Shown: positions 1 through 9,909 of the stretch, in pieces
Layout: each line of letters begins with the position of its first letter
Position numbering within the stretch: position 1 is the first letter of the stretch
Assembly (NCBI RefSeq): GCF_041296385.1
Contig: NC_091017.1
Location: 11,402,001-11,466,000, forward strand
DNA: 64,000 nt
Source: Aphelocoma coerulescens
Lineage: Eukaryota; Chordata; Aves; Passeriformes; Corvidae
Direction: 5' to 3'
Notes under the pieces: model-generated
What the model was told of the DNA's origin: nothing
Databases searched by the model: none
The model's input: only the letters and a program-made list of their open reading frames with translations
Made by a program: the position numbers and the translations under genes

Positions 1-29
1 GAACAGAAAGCGGCTCCAGGCATGCCTAC

Positions 30-48
30 CAGCTGTAGCTGACAGCTG
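30..48. repeat. Short inverted repeat, 7-bp arms
   Basis: Arms CAGCTGT (30-36) and ACAGCTG (42-48) flank a 5-nt spacer. The octamer AGCTGTAG is also a direct repeat at 31-38 and 44-51. I saw no variation here between copies. Confidence 0.7.
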
Positions 49-346
49 TAGGGCTGGCTCTGGATACCCACTCCCTGAAATGCTGTGACTTCGCCTATGC
101 AAGAAACAGCTTTCAAGAGAGCCGCCTGAAGTCCAGAGAGCCCTTCGTGAGCCTTTTTCCTATGGCGCTGTGGAAAGAAACCGTGCACGCTACACCGTGG
201 GTGCGTGCAGCCTGCTCGAGCAAAAGCGGCAAAGTTCAGTGCCCTCGCTGGGCTTCCCTTTCGTGCAGACAACGTGAGGCGAAGAAGGAAGCCGCAGAGC
301 AGCGGGCTTGCGTGTGCAGTGCACCGAGTTGCACAAGTCCAGCGAG

Positions 347-362
347 GGCTCGTTCACGAGCC
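347..362. repeat. Short inverted repeat, 7-bp arms
   Basis: Arms GGCTCGT (347-353) and ACGAGCC (356-362) with a 2-nt centre; as a hairpin it would form 6 bp with a 4-nt loop. The two variable offsets nearby (376, 378) lie outside it. Confidence 0.7.
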
Positions 363-608
363 GAGCCGGCTGAGGGCGTCCTCGCTTCTGCCAAAGGGAA
401 CGCGGAGCCGTAGCGCTTCACCCCCCAGCGTGGAGATAGGCACTTCCCTAGTGGTTCAGCCTTGCAGAGTCCCTGCAGCTAGAGCTCACCCAGGAGCAGG
501 CGTCAAAGCAGAAGGCCTTCCTAAAGCACCCCTTCTCCAAGCAGCCTCCAGAAAGGGCACATCACACTGCGGCTCTGCGCCTTTCTTCTAAGGCAGACGC
601 CCGGCTAT

Positions 609-628
609 GCTTTCGCGCTCGCGAAAGC
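609..628. repeat. Perfect CpG-rich inverted repeat, 9-bp arms
   Basis: Arms GCTTTCGCG (609-617) and CGCGAAAGC (620-628) around a 2-nt centre; the strongest dyad in the unit. It contains four CpGs and an NruI-type TCGCGA. All copies I compared keep it intact even though CpG sites elsewhere in the unit have decayed. Confidence 0.75.
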
Positions 629-732
629 TCCTCCTTGGCAGCCTCCAGCAGCTGCTCTCATGGAGAACGGCCGTAGAAGTCAAAGCCAGTGCTGGGCTGC
701 ACCTTCGCCTTCCCCAAGGAAGAAGCAACAGC

Positions 733-742
733 AAACTCGGAG
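733..742 (+). other. L/H two-state motif (L state, copy 1)
   Basis: In L-type copies this stretch reads AAACTCGGAG, identical to 797-806 of the same unit. In H-type copies (4, 6, 7, 8, 11, 13, 14, 18, 24, 26, 28, 30) it reads AAACACGTCG. The three differing bases at 737, 740 and 741 are always inherited together; no intermediate was seen. Confidence 0.85.
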
Positions 743-790
743 GTGCACTCTGTATTTCCCTCCTCCGCTGCGTCCTACATGCATTCGCGT

Positions 791-807
791 TCTCCGAAAC
801 TCGGAGA
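791..807. repeat. Short inverted repeat, 7-bp arms, broken in two copies
   Basis: Arms TCTCCGA (791-797) and TCGGAGA (801-807) with a 3-nt loop. G796A in copies 18 (34490) and 24 (46383) unpairs the stem. The right arm lies in the 10-bp match (797-806) that also occurs at 733-742 in L-type copies. Confidence 0.7.
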
Positions 808-950
808 CTGAAGGGAAGGGCAATTGCTTCCCCAGAGAGCTGCAAGGGGACTTAGGCGGCAGCAGCACGGGTAACTGCCGTGGAACTTGCTCCTTTCCCA
901 AGGAGTGAATTCAGCAGGCAGGAGACTCGGCAGCCACGCTTGTCTTGCAG

Positions 951-984
951 CCCCGTTACGACGGGCCCCCGAGCCCCGCGCCCC
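951..984 (-). other. G-quadruplex-capable stretch, minus strand
   Basis: On the minus strand four G runs of 4, 4, 5 and 4 (complement of 981-984, 974-977, 966-970, 951-954) are separated by loops of 3, 3 and 11 nt. The last loop is longer than the usual 7, so folding is plausible, not certain. C975A in copies 25 and 27 interrupts the run at 974-977. G955A in copies 4 and 7 lies just beside the last run. Confidence 0.45.
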
Positions 985-1112
985 GCGGCTTGGTTCTTCG
1001 CCTTTTCGAACACGCCGTACCTTCGTTCTCCCGGAGGCGGACGGTCGTCTGCTTCTGGCCCGGAACACTGTGCCCGGCAGCGAAGCGCTTTCTGCGGCAA
1101 GCTGCAAAGCGC

Positions 1113-1126
1113 CCGTCAGATGGCGA
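1113..1126 (+). promoter_or_regulatory. Possible CTCF/YY1-like binding motif
   Basis: The 14-mer CCGTCAGATGGCGA fits the CTCF core CCRSYAGRKGGCRS at 12 of 14 positions (misses at the fourth and last). The embedded GATGGCGA also resembles a YY1 core. None of the catalogued variants falls in it, so all 32 complete copies carry it. Another ATGGCG lies at 162-167. One degenerate match is weak evidence; what makes it worth noting is the GC-rich macrosatellite setting, since CTCF and YY1 bind every unit of human DXZ4. Confidence 0.3.
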
Positions 1127-1609
1127 TGCTGTCTGCCCGCTCCTTCTCGGCTCGAGTGTACCCCGGCGCACGCTGCCGTCTCGCAAGGAGCAAAGAGCTT
1201 CGGTAGACGTCTCGCACACAGGAGAAAGGTGCCAGGACGACACCACGTTCTTCCTCACCCCTTCTCGTGGCCCAGATTGTGGTGCTGCCTTCAAAGCCGT
1301 GCGCATTGAAAGACTCCTCCAGCAAGTGCTTCTCCCCTGGCACACTTCGCTCAGCGAGAGCTGCGTGGGCAGCGTGGACTCAGCGAAACCGAAAGGGTGT
1401 TCTTGTAGCTCGAGCTTGTTGGAGAGGATGAAAGTTTGGTGAGAAGGTTTCACAGCTATGCAGGCTTGGCACAAAGATCTCGGAATGTAGAAACGTAGCA
1501 TGAGGTAGAAATGGGAGCAAGTTTTGACAGAGAGTAAAAGGTGTTTTGCTGAAACACTGATCACTGAGTAACCGAGAAGGCAAAGGTTGGAGATTGAGTT
1601 GGAAGGAGA

Positions 1610-1616
1610 TTTTTTT
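1610..1616 (+). other. T7 run
   Basis: Seven Ts, invariant among copies. In isolation it could act as an RNA polymerase III terminator, but I find no convincing A box or B box upstream in the unit, so I do not call a Pol III gene. Confidence 0.4.
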
Positions 1617-1765
1617 CTCACGATTAGGACAACGGTATGTGAGTAGAAACAAGCACCCGTTTTTCACCAAGTAAACAAGTCTCGAGAAGGGCATAAGGAA
1701 ATAGAAAAACATGTTTTGACCAAAAAGAGGGCTATCGCAGGCAAACAAGAAATGTCGATGTAGCA

Positions 1766-1787
1766 AGAAGAAGAAGGATGGGGGGGG
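1766..1787 (+). repeat. Purine tract with poly-G microsatellite
   Basis: A GAA-rich stretch runs into G8 (1780-1787 in copy 1). The run is G9 in copies 12, 17, 23, 24, 31 and 32, which accounts for all six 1,983-bp units. This is the only length-polymorphic homopolymer seen in more than one copy. Confidence 0.85.
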
Positions 1788-1982
1788 TGTCTGAGAATTC
1801 TCCGTGGTAAGCTTCAATTGGAACTTGCTTACTCTTGCGACTGGAGAAGAATGCCTATAATACGGCAGTGCTAGTAGTCATGATAGGCTACAGGCAAATG
1901 TAAAGGTATTGGTGTATGGTGCCTATTGCTTGTCGTGTTTTAAGACACTCAGCAAAGAAAACTATCTAACGCTTTGTAAGTT

Positions 1983-3964
1983 GAACAGAAAGCGGCTCCA
2001 GGCATGCCTACCAGCTGTAGCTGACAGCTGTAGGGCTGGCTCTGGATACCCACTCCCTGAAATGCTGTGACTTCGCCTATGCAAGAAACAGCTTTCAAGA
2101 GAGCCGCCTGAAGTCCAGAGAGCCCTTCGTGAGCCTTTTTCCTATGGCGCTGTGGAAAGAAACCGTGCACGCTACACCGTGGGTGCGTGCAGCCTGCTCG
2201 AGCAAAAGCGGCAAAGTTCAGTGCCCTCGCTGGGCTTCCCTTTCGTGCAGACAACGTGAGGCGAAGAAGGAAGCCGCAGAGCAGCGGGCTTGCGTGTGCA
2301 GTGCACCGAGTTGCACAAGTCCAGCGAGGGCTCGTTCACGAGCCGAGCCGGCTGAGGGCGTCCTCGCTTCTGCCAAAGGGAACGCGGAGCCGTAGCGCTT
2401 CACCCCCCAGCGTGGAGATAGGCACTTCCCTAGTGGTTCAGCCTTGCAGAGTCCCTGCAGCTAGAGCTCACCCAGGAGCAGGCGTCAAAGCAGAAGGCCT
2501 TCCTAAAGCACCCCTTCTCCAAGCAGCCTCCGGAAAGGGCACATCACACTGCGGCTCTGCGCCTTTCTTCTAAGGCAGACGCCCGGCTATGCTTTCGCGC
2601 TCGCGAAAGCTCCTCCTTGGCAGCCTCCAGCAGCTGCTCTCATGGAGAACGGCCGTAGAAGTCAAAGCCAGTGCTGGGCTGCACCTTCGCCTTCCCCAAG
2701 GAAGAAGCAACAGCAAACTCGGAGGTGCACTCTGTATTTCCCTCCTCCGCTGCGTCCTACATGCATTCGCGTTCTCCGAAACTCGGAGACTGAAGGGAAG
2801 GGCAATTGCTTCCCCAGAGAGCTGCAAGGGGACTTAGGCGGCAGCAGCACGGGTAACTGCCGTGGAACTTGCTCCTTTCCCAAGGAGTGAATTCAGCAGG
2901 CAGGAGACTCGGCAGCCACGCTTGTCTTGCAGCCCCGTTACGACGGGCCCCCGAGCCCCGCGCCCCGCGGCTTGGTTCTTCGCCTTTTCGAACACGCCGT
3001 ACCTTCGTTCTCCCGGAGGCGGACGGTCGTCTGCTTCTGGCCCGGAACACTGTGCCCGGCAGCGAAGCGCTTTCTGCGGCAAGCTGCAAAGCGCCCGTCA
3101 GATGGCGATGCTGTCTGCCCGCTCCTTCTCGGCTCGAGTGTACCCCGGCGCACGCTGCCGTCTCGCAAGGAGCAAAGAGCTTCGGTAGACGTCTCGCACA
3201 CAGGAGAAAGGTGCCAGGACGACACCACGTTCTTCCTCACCCCTTCTCGTGGCCCAGATTGTGGTGCTGCCTTCAAAGCCGTGCGCATTGAAAGACTCCT
3301 CCAGCAAGTGCTTCTCCCCTGGCACACTTCGCTCAGCGAGAGCTGCGTGGGCAGCGTGGACTCAGCGAAACCGAAAGGGTGTTCTTGTAGCTCGAGCTTG
3401 TTGGAGAGGATGAAAGTTTGGTGAGAAGGTTTCACAGCTATGCAGGCTTGGCACAAAGATCTCGGAATGTAGAAACGTAGCATGAGGTAGAAATGGGAGC
3501 AAGTTTTGACAGAGAGTAAAAGGTGTTTTGCTGAAACACTGATCACTGAGTAACCGAGAAGGCAAAGGTTGGAGATTGAGTTGGAAGGAGATTTTTTTCT
3601 CACGATTAGGACAACGGTATGTGAGTAGAAACAAGCACCCGTTTTTCACCAAGTAAACAAGTCTCGAGAAGGGCATAAGGAAATAGAAAAACATGTTTTG
3701 ACCAAAAAGAGGGCTATCGCAGGCAAACAAGAAATGTCGATGTAGCAAGAAGAAGAAGGATGGGGGGGGTGTCTGAGAATTCTCCGTGGTAAGCTTCAAT
3801 TGGAACTTGCTTACTCTTGCGACTGGAGAAGAATGCCTATAATACGGCAGTGCTAGTAGTCATGATAGGCTACAGGCAAATGTAAAGGTATTGGTGTATG
3901 GTGCCTATTGCTTGTCGTGTTTTAAGACACTCAGCAAAGAAAACTATCTAACGCTTTGTAAGTT
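1983..3964 (+). repeat. Repeat copy 2 (L type, consensus)
   Basis: 1,982 bp. It matches the majority base at every variable offset I catalogued, and so is indistinguishable there from copies 3, 9 and 16. Confidence 0.95.
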
Positions 3965-5946
3965 GAACAGAAAGCGGCTCCAGGCATGCCTACCAGCTGT
4001 AGCTGACAGCTGTAGGGCTGGCTCTGGATACCCACTCCCTGAAATGCTGTGACTTCGCCTATGCAAGAAACAGCTTTCAAGAGAGCCGCCTGAAGTCCAG
4101 AGAGCCCTTCGTGAGCCTTTTTCCTATGGCGCTGTGGAAAGAAACCGTGCACGCTACACCGTGGGTGCGTGCAGCCTGCTCGAGCAAAAGCGGCAAAGTT
4201 CAGTGCCCTCGCTGGGCTTCCCTTTCGTGCAGACAACGTGAGGCGAAGAAGGAAGCCGCAGAGCAGCGGGCTTGCGTGTGCAGTGCACCGAGTTGCACAA
4301 GTCCAGCGAGGGCTCGTTCACGAGCCGAGCCGGCTGAGGGCGTCCTCGCTTCTGCCAAAGGGAACGCGGAGCCGTAGCGCTTCACCCCCCAGCGTGGAGA
4401 TAGGCACTTCCCTAGTGGTTCAGCCTTGCAGAGTCCCTGCAGCTAGAGCTCACCCAGGAGCAGGCGTCAAAGCAGAAGGCCTTCCTAAAGCACCCCTTCT
4501 CCAAGCAGCCTCCGGAAAGGGCACATCACACTGCGGCTCTGCGCCTTTCTTCTAAGGCAGACGCCCGGCTATGCTTTCGCGCTCGCGAAAGCTCCTCCTT
4601 GGCAGCCTCCAGCAGCTGCTCTCATGGAGAACGGCCGTAGAAGTCAAAGCCAGTGCTGGGCTGCACCTTCGCCTTCCCCAAGGAAGAAGCAACAGCAAAC
4701 TCGGAGGTGCACTCTGTATTTCCCTCCTCCGCTGCGTCCTACATGCATTCGCGTTCTCCGAAACTCGGAGACTGAAGGGAAGGGCAATTGCTTCCCCAGA
4801 GAGCTGCAAGGGGACTTAGGCGGCAGCAGCACGGGTAACTGCCGTGGAACTTGCTCCTTTCCCAAGGAGTGAATTCAGCAGGCAGGAGACTCGGCAGCCA
4901 CGCTTGTCTTGCAGCCCCGTTACGACGGGCCCCCGAGCCCCGCGCCCCGCGGCTTGGTTCTTCGCCTTTTCGAACACGCCGTACCTTCGTTCTCCCGGAG
5001 GCGGACGGTCGTCTGCTTCTGGCCCGGAACACTGTGCCCGGCAGCGAAGCGCTTTCTGCGGCAAGCTGCAAAGCGCCCGTCAGATGGCGATGCTGTCTGC
5101 CCGCTCCTTCTCGGCTCGAGTGTACCCCGGCGCACGCTGCCGTCTCGCAAGGAGCAAAGAGCTTCGGTAGACGTCTCGCACACAGGAGAAAGGTGCCAGG
5201 ACGACACCACGTTCTTCCTCACCCCTTCTCGTGGCCCAGATTGTGGTGCTGCCTTCAAAGCCGTGCGCATTGAAAGACTCCTCCAGCAAGTGCTTCTCCC
5301 CTGGCACACTTCGCTCAGCGAGAGCTGCGTGGGCAGCGTGGACTCAGCGAAACCGAAAGGGTGTTCTTGTAGCTCGAGCTTGTTGGAGAGGATGAAAGTT
5401 TGGTGAGAAGGTTTCACAGCTATGCAGGCTTGGCACAAAGATCTCGGAATGTAGAAACGTAGCATGAGGTAGAAATGGGAGCAAGTTTTGACAGAGAGTA
5501 AAAGGTGTTTTGCTGAAACACTGATCACTGAGTAACCGAGAAGGCAAAGGTTGGAGATTGAGTTGGAAGGAGATTTTTTTCTCACGATTAGGACAACGGT
5601 ATGTGAGTAGAAACAAGCACCCGTTTTTCACCAAGTAAACAAGTCTCGAGAAGGGCATAAGGAAATAGAAAAACATGTTTTGACCAAAAAGAGGGCTATC
5701 GCAGGCAAACAAGAAATGTCGATGTAGCAAGAAGAAGAAGGATGGGGGGGGTGTCTGAGAATTCTCCGTGGTAAGCTTCAATTGGAACTTGCTTACTCTT
5801 GCGACTGGAGAAGAATGCCTATAATACGGCAGTGCTAGTAGTCATGATAGGCTACAGGCAAATGTAAAGGTATTGGTGTATGGTGCCTATTGCTTGTCGT
5901 GTTTTAAGACACTCAGCAAAGAAAACTATCTAACGCTTTGTAAGTT
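3965..5946 (+). repeat. Repeat copy 3 (L type, consensus)
   Basis: 1,982 bp. No departure from the consensus at the catalogued sites; same haplotype as copy 2, its left neighbour. Confidence 0.95.
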
Positions 5947-7928
5947 GAACAGAAAGCGGCTCCAGGCATGCCTACCAGCTGTAGCTGACAGCTGTAGGGC
6001 TGGCTCTGGATACCCACTCCCTGAAATGCTGTGACTTCGCCTATGCAAGAAACAGCTTTCAAGAGAGCCGCCTGAAGTCCAGAGAGCCCTTCGTGAGCCT
6101 TTTTCCTATGGCGCTGTGGAAAGAAACCGTGCACGCTACACCGTGGGTGCGTGCAGCCTGCTCGAGCAAAAGCGGCAAAGTTCAGTGCCCTCGCTGGGCT
6201 TCCCTTTCGTGCAGACAACGTGAGGCGAAGAAGGAAGCCGCAGAGCAGCGGGCTTGCGTGTGCAGTGCACCGAGTTGCACAAGTCCAGCGAGGGCTCGTT
6301 CACGAGCCGAGCCGGCTGAGGGCGTCCTCGCTTCTGCCAAAGGGAACGCGGAGCCGTAGCGCTTCACCCCCCAGCGTGGAGATAGGCACTTCCCTAGTGG
6401 TTCAGCCTTGCAGAGTCCCTGCAGCTAGAGCTCACCCAGGAGCAGGCGTCAAAGCAGAAGGCCTTCCTAAAGCACCCCTTCTCCAAGCAGCCTCCGGAAA
6501 GGGCACATCACACTGCGGCTCTGCGCCTTTCTTCTAAGGCAGACGCCCGGCTATGCTTTCGCGCTCGCGAAAGCTCCTCCTTGGCAGCCTCCAGCAGCTG
6601 CTCTCATGGAGAACGGCCGTAGAAGTCAAAGCCAGTGCTGGGCTGCACCTTCGCCTTCCCCAAGGAAGAAGCAACAGCAAACACGTCGGTGCACTCTGTA
6701 TTTCCCTCCTCCGCTGCATCCTACATGCATTCGCGTTCTCCGAAACTCGGAGACTGAAGGGAAGGGCAATTGCTTCCCCAGAGAGCTGCAAGGGGACTTA
6801 GGCGGCAGCAGCACGGGTAACTGCCGTGGAACTTGCTCCTTTCCCAAGGAGTGAATTCAGCAGGCAGGAGACTCGGCAGCCACGCTTGTCTTGCAGCCCC
6901 ATTACGACGGGCCCCCGAGCCCCGCGCCCCGCGGCTTGGTTCTTCGCCTTTTCGAACACGCCGTACCTTCGTTCTCCCGGAGGCGGACGGTCGTCTGCTT
7001 CTGGCCCGGAACACTGTGCCCGGCAGCGAAGCGCTTTCTGCGGCAAGCTGCAAAGCGCCCGTCAGATGGCGATGCTGTCTGCCCGCTCCTTCTCGGCTCG
7101 AGTGTACCCCGGCGCACGCTGCCGTCTCGCAAGGAGCAAAGAGCTTCGGTAGACGTCTCGCACACAGGAGAAAGGTGCCAGGACGACACCACGTTCTTCC
7201 TCACCCCTTCTCGTGGCCCAGATTGTGGTGCTGCCTTCAAAGCCGTGCGCATTGAAAGACTCCTCCAGCAAGTGCTTCTCCCCTGGCACACTTCGCTCAG
7301 CGAGAGCTGCGTGGGCAGCGTGGACTCAGCGAAACCGAAAGGGTGTTCTTGTAGCTCGAGCTTGTTGGAGAGGATGAAAGTTTGGTGAGAAGGTTTCCCA
7401 GCTATGCAGGCTTGGCACAAAGATCTCGGAATGTAGAAACGTAGCATGAGGTAGAAATGGGAGCAAGTTTTGACAGAGAGTAAAAGGTGTTTTGCTGAAA
7501 CACTGATCACTGAGTAACCGAGAAGGCAAAGGTTGGAGATTGAGTTGGAAGGAGATTTTTTTCTCACGATTAGGACAACGGTATGTGAGTAGAAACAAGC
7601 ACCCGTTTTTCACCAAGTAAACAAGTCTCGAGAAGGGCATAAGGAAATAGAAAAACATGTTTTGACCAAAAAGAGGGCTATCGCAGGCAAACAAGAAATG
7701 TCGATGTAGCAAGAAGAAGAAGGATGGGGGGGGTGTCTGAGAATTCTCCGTGGTAAGCTTCAATTGGAACTTGCTTACTCTTGCGACTGGAGAAGAATGC
7801 CTATAATACGGCAGTGCTAGTAGTCATGATAGGCTACAGGCAAATGTAAAGGTATTGGTGTATGGTGCCTATTGCTTGTCGTGTTTTAAGACACTCAGCA
7901 AAGAAAACTATCTAACGCTTTGTAAGTT
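5947..7928 (+). repeat. Repeat copy 4 (H type)
   Basis: 1,982 bp. H motif at 6683-6687. Changes: G772A (6718), G955A (6901), A1452C (7398). The first two are shared only with copy 7; the last is shared with copies 5, 8, 19, 21, 23 and 32. Confidence 0.95.
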
Positions 7929-9909
7929 GAACAGAAAGCGGCTCCAGGCATGCCTACCAGCTGTAGCTGACAGCTGTAGGGCTGGCTCTGGATACCCACT
8001 CCCTGAAATGCTGTGACTTCGCCTATGCAAGAAACAGCTTTCAAGAGAGCCGCCTGAAGTCCAGAGAGCCCTTCGTGAGCCTTTTTCCTATGGCGCTGTG
8101 GAAAGAAACCGTGCACGCTACACCGTGGGTGCGTGCAGCCTGCTCGAGCAAAAGCGGCAAAGTTCAGTGCCCTCGCTGGGCTTCCCTTTCGTGCAGACAA
8201 CGTGAGGCGAAGAAGGAAGCCGCAGAGCAGCGGGCTTGCGTGTGCAGTGCACCGAGTTGCACAAGTCCAGCGAGGGCTCGTTCACGAGCCGAGCCGGCTG
8301 AGGGCGTCCTCGCTTCTGCCAAAGGGAACGCGGAGCCGTAGCGCTTCACCCCCCAGCGTGGAGATAGGCACTTCCCTAGTGGTTCAGCCTTGCAGAGTCC
8401 CTGCAGCTAGAGCTCACCCAGGAGCAGGCGTCAAAGCAGAAGGCCTTCCTAAAGCACCCCTTCTCCAAGCAGCCTCCGGAAAGGGCACATCACACTGCGG
8501 CTCTGCGCCTTTCTTCTAAGGCAGACGCCCGGCTATGCTTTCGCGCTCGCGAAAGCTCCTCCTTGGCAGCCTCCAGCAGCTGCTCTCATGGAGAACGGCC
8601 GTAGAAGTCAAAGCCAGTGCTGGGCTGCACCTTCGCCTTCCCCAAGGAAGAAGCAACAGCAAACTCGGAGGTGCACTCTGTATTTCCCTCCTCCGCTGCG
8701 TCCTACATGCATTCGCGTTCTCCGAAACTCGGAGACTGAAGGGAAGGGCAATTGCTTCCCCAGAGAGCTGCAAGGGGACTTAGGCGGCAGCAGCACGGGT
8801 AACTGCCGTGGAACTTGCTCCTTTCCCAAGGAGTGAATTCAGCAGGCAGGAGACTCGGCAGCCACGCTTGTCTTGCAGCCCCGTTACGACGGGCCCCCGA
8901 GCCCCGCGCCCCGCGGCTTGGTTCTTCGCCTTTTCGAACACGCCGTACCTTCGTTCTCCCGGAGGCGGACGGTCGTCTGCTTCTGGCCCGGAACACTGTG
9001 CCCGGCAGCGAAGCGCTTTCTGCGGCAAGCTGCAAAGCGCCCGTCAGATGGCGATGCTGTCTGCCCGCTCCTTCTCGGCTCGAGTGTACCCCGGCGCACG
9101 CTGCCGTCTCGCAAGGAGCAAAGAGCTTCGGTAGACGTCTCGCACACAGGAGAAAGGTGCCAGGACGACACCACGTTCTTCCTCACCCCTTCTCGTGGCC
9201 CAGATTGTGGTGCTGCCTTCAAAGCCGTGCGCATTGAAAGACTCCTCCAGCAAGTGCTTCTCCCCTGGCACACTTCGCTCAGCGAGAGCTGCGTGGGCAG
9301 CGTGGACTCAGCGAAACCGAAAGGGTGTTCTTGTAGCTCGAGCTTGTTGGAGAGGATGAAAGTTTGGTGAGAAGGTTTCCCAGCTATGCAGGCTTGGCAC
9401 AAAGATCTCGGAATGTAGAAACGTAGCATGAGGTAGAAATGGGAGCAAGTTTTGACAGAGAGTAAAAGGTGTTTTGCTGAAACACTGATCACTGAGTAAC
9501 CGAGAAGGCAAAGGTTGGAGATTGAGTTGGAAGGAGATTTTTTTCTCACGATTAGGACAACGGTATGTGAGTAGAAACAAGCACCCGTTTTTCACCAAGT
9601 AAACAAGTCTCGAGAAGGGCATAAGGAAATAGAAAAACATGTTTTGACCAAAAAGAGGGCTATCGCAGGCAAACAAGAAATGTCGATGTAGCAAGAAGAA
9701 GAAGGATGGGGGGGGTGTCTGAGAATTCTCCGTGTAAGCTTCAATTGGAACTTGCTTACTCTTGCGACTGGAGAAGAATGCCTATAATACGGCAGTGCTA
9801 GTAGTCATGATAGGCTACAGGCAAATGTAAAGGTATTGGTGTATGGTGCCTATTGCTTGTCGTGTTTTAAGACACTCAGCAAAGAAAACTATCTAACGCT
9901 TTGTAAGTT
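7929..9909 (+). repeat. Repeat copy 5 (L type, 1-bp deletion)
   Basis: 1,981 bp. A1452C at 9380, as in copy 4. One G of a GG pair just upstream of the single HindIII site is missing (9734). Confidence 0.95.

Larger units (their letters stand above)
1..1430. other. GC-rich, CpG-dense module of the unit (copy 1 shown)
   Basis: This part of each unit looks like a CpG island. As a sample, positions 961-1020 are 43/60 G+C and hold about ten CpG dinucleotides. Stop codons are therefore rare and long open frames overlap on both strands. It contains the hairpins, the quadruplex-capable stretch and the CTCF/YY1-like motif listed separately. I see no TATA box or classical GC box (GGGCGG), so a promoter is not claimed. 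The same module recurs at the same offsets in all copies. Confidence 0.75.
1..1982 (+). repeat. Repeat copy 1 (L type), reference for offsets
   Basis: 1,982 bp. It carries the private change G550A (CpG to CpA, position 550); every other copy has G there. Motif state at 737-741 is L. Poly-G run is G8 (1780-1787). Confidence 0.95.
1431..1982. other. AT-richer, purine-biased module of the unit (copy 1 shown)
   Basis: From about offset 1430 the composition changes: positions 1561-1620 are 25/60 G+C, and 1681-1740 are 41/60 purine on the plus strand. It holds a T7 run (1610-1616), a T5 run (1659-1663), a GAA-rich tract running into the poly-G run, and the unit's single HindIII site (1809-1814). 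I see no AATAAA or ATTAAA on either strand. The complementary strand is pyrimidine-rich, which is why its translations look hydrophobic; that is composition, not a membrane protein. Confidence 0.7.

Noticed and set aside
956..1621. A 221-codon minus-strand open frame recurring in most units
   Set aside because: It overlaps long open frames in other phases and on the other strand, as expected where stop codons are rare. It resembles no family I know, is cut short in copies 25, 26 and 27 by single changes, and the variants show no preference for silent positions.
215..1686. Relation to the avian W-chromosome XhoI satellite, suggested by four XhoI sites per unit (215, 1151, 1409, 1681)
   Set aside because: That family is built of short, AT-tract-bearing subrepeats with a much smaller unit. 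This unit has no internal short-period structure, so shared restriction sites are not evidence of kinship.
1380..1817. Hydrophobic 145-codon minus-strand frame that could pass for a membrane protein
   Set aside because: The Phe/Leu-rich look comes from the pyrimidine-rich strand of the purine-biased module. It has no conserved features and changes start in copies with an indel.
1856..1861. TATAAT, like a bacterial -10 box
   Set aside because: No matching -35 element, and the CpG-decay signature points to a eukaryote with methylated DNA.
1..1982. 5S rDNA, U2 snRNA or histone gene repeat
   Set aside because: The roughly 2-kb tandem format suggested these, but I find no 5S, snRNA or histone core sequence on either strand and no Pol III A/B boxes.
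1949..2254. A 101-codon minus-strand frame crossing the unit junction
   Set aside because: The junction is an arbitrary phase of a tandem repeat, so crossing it means nothing. No recognisable domain.
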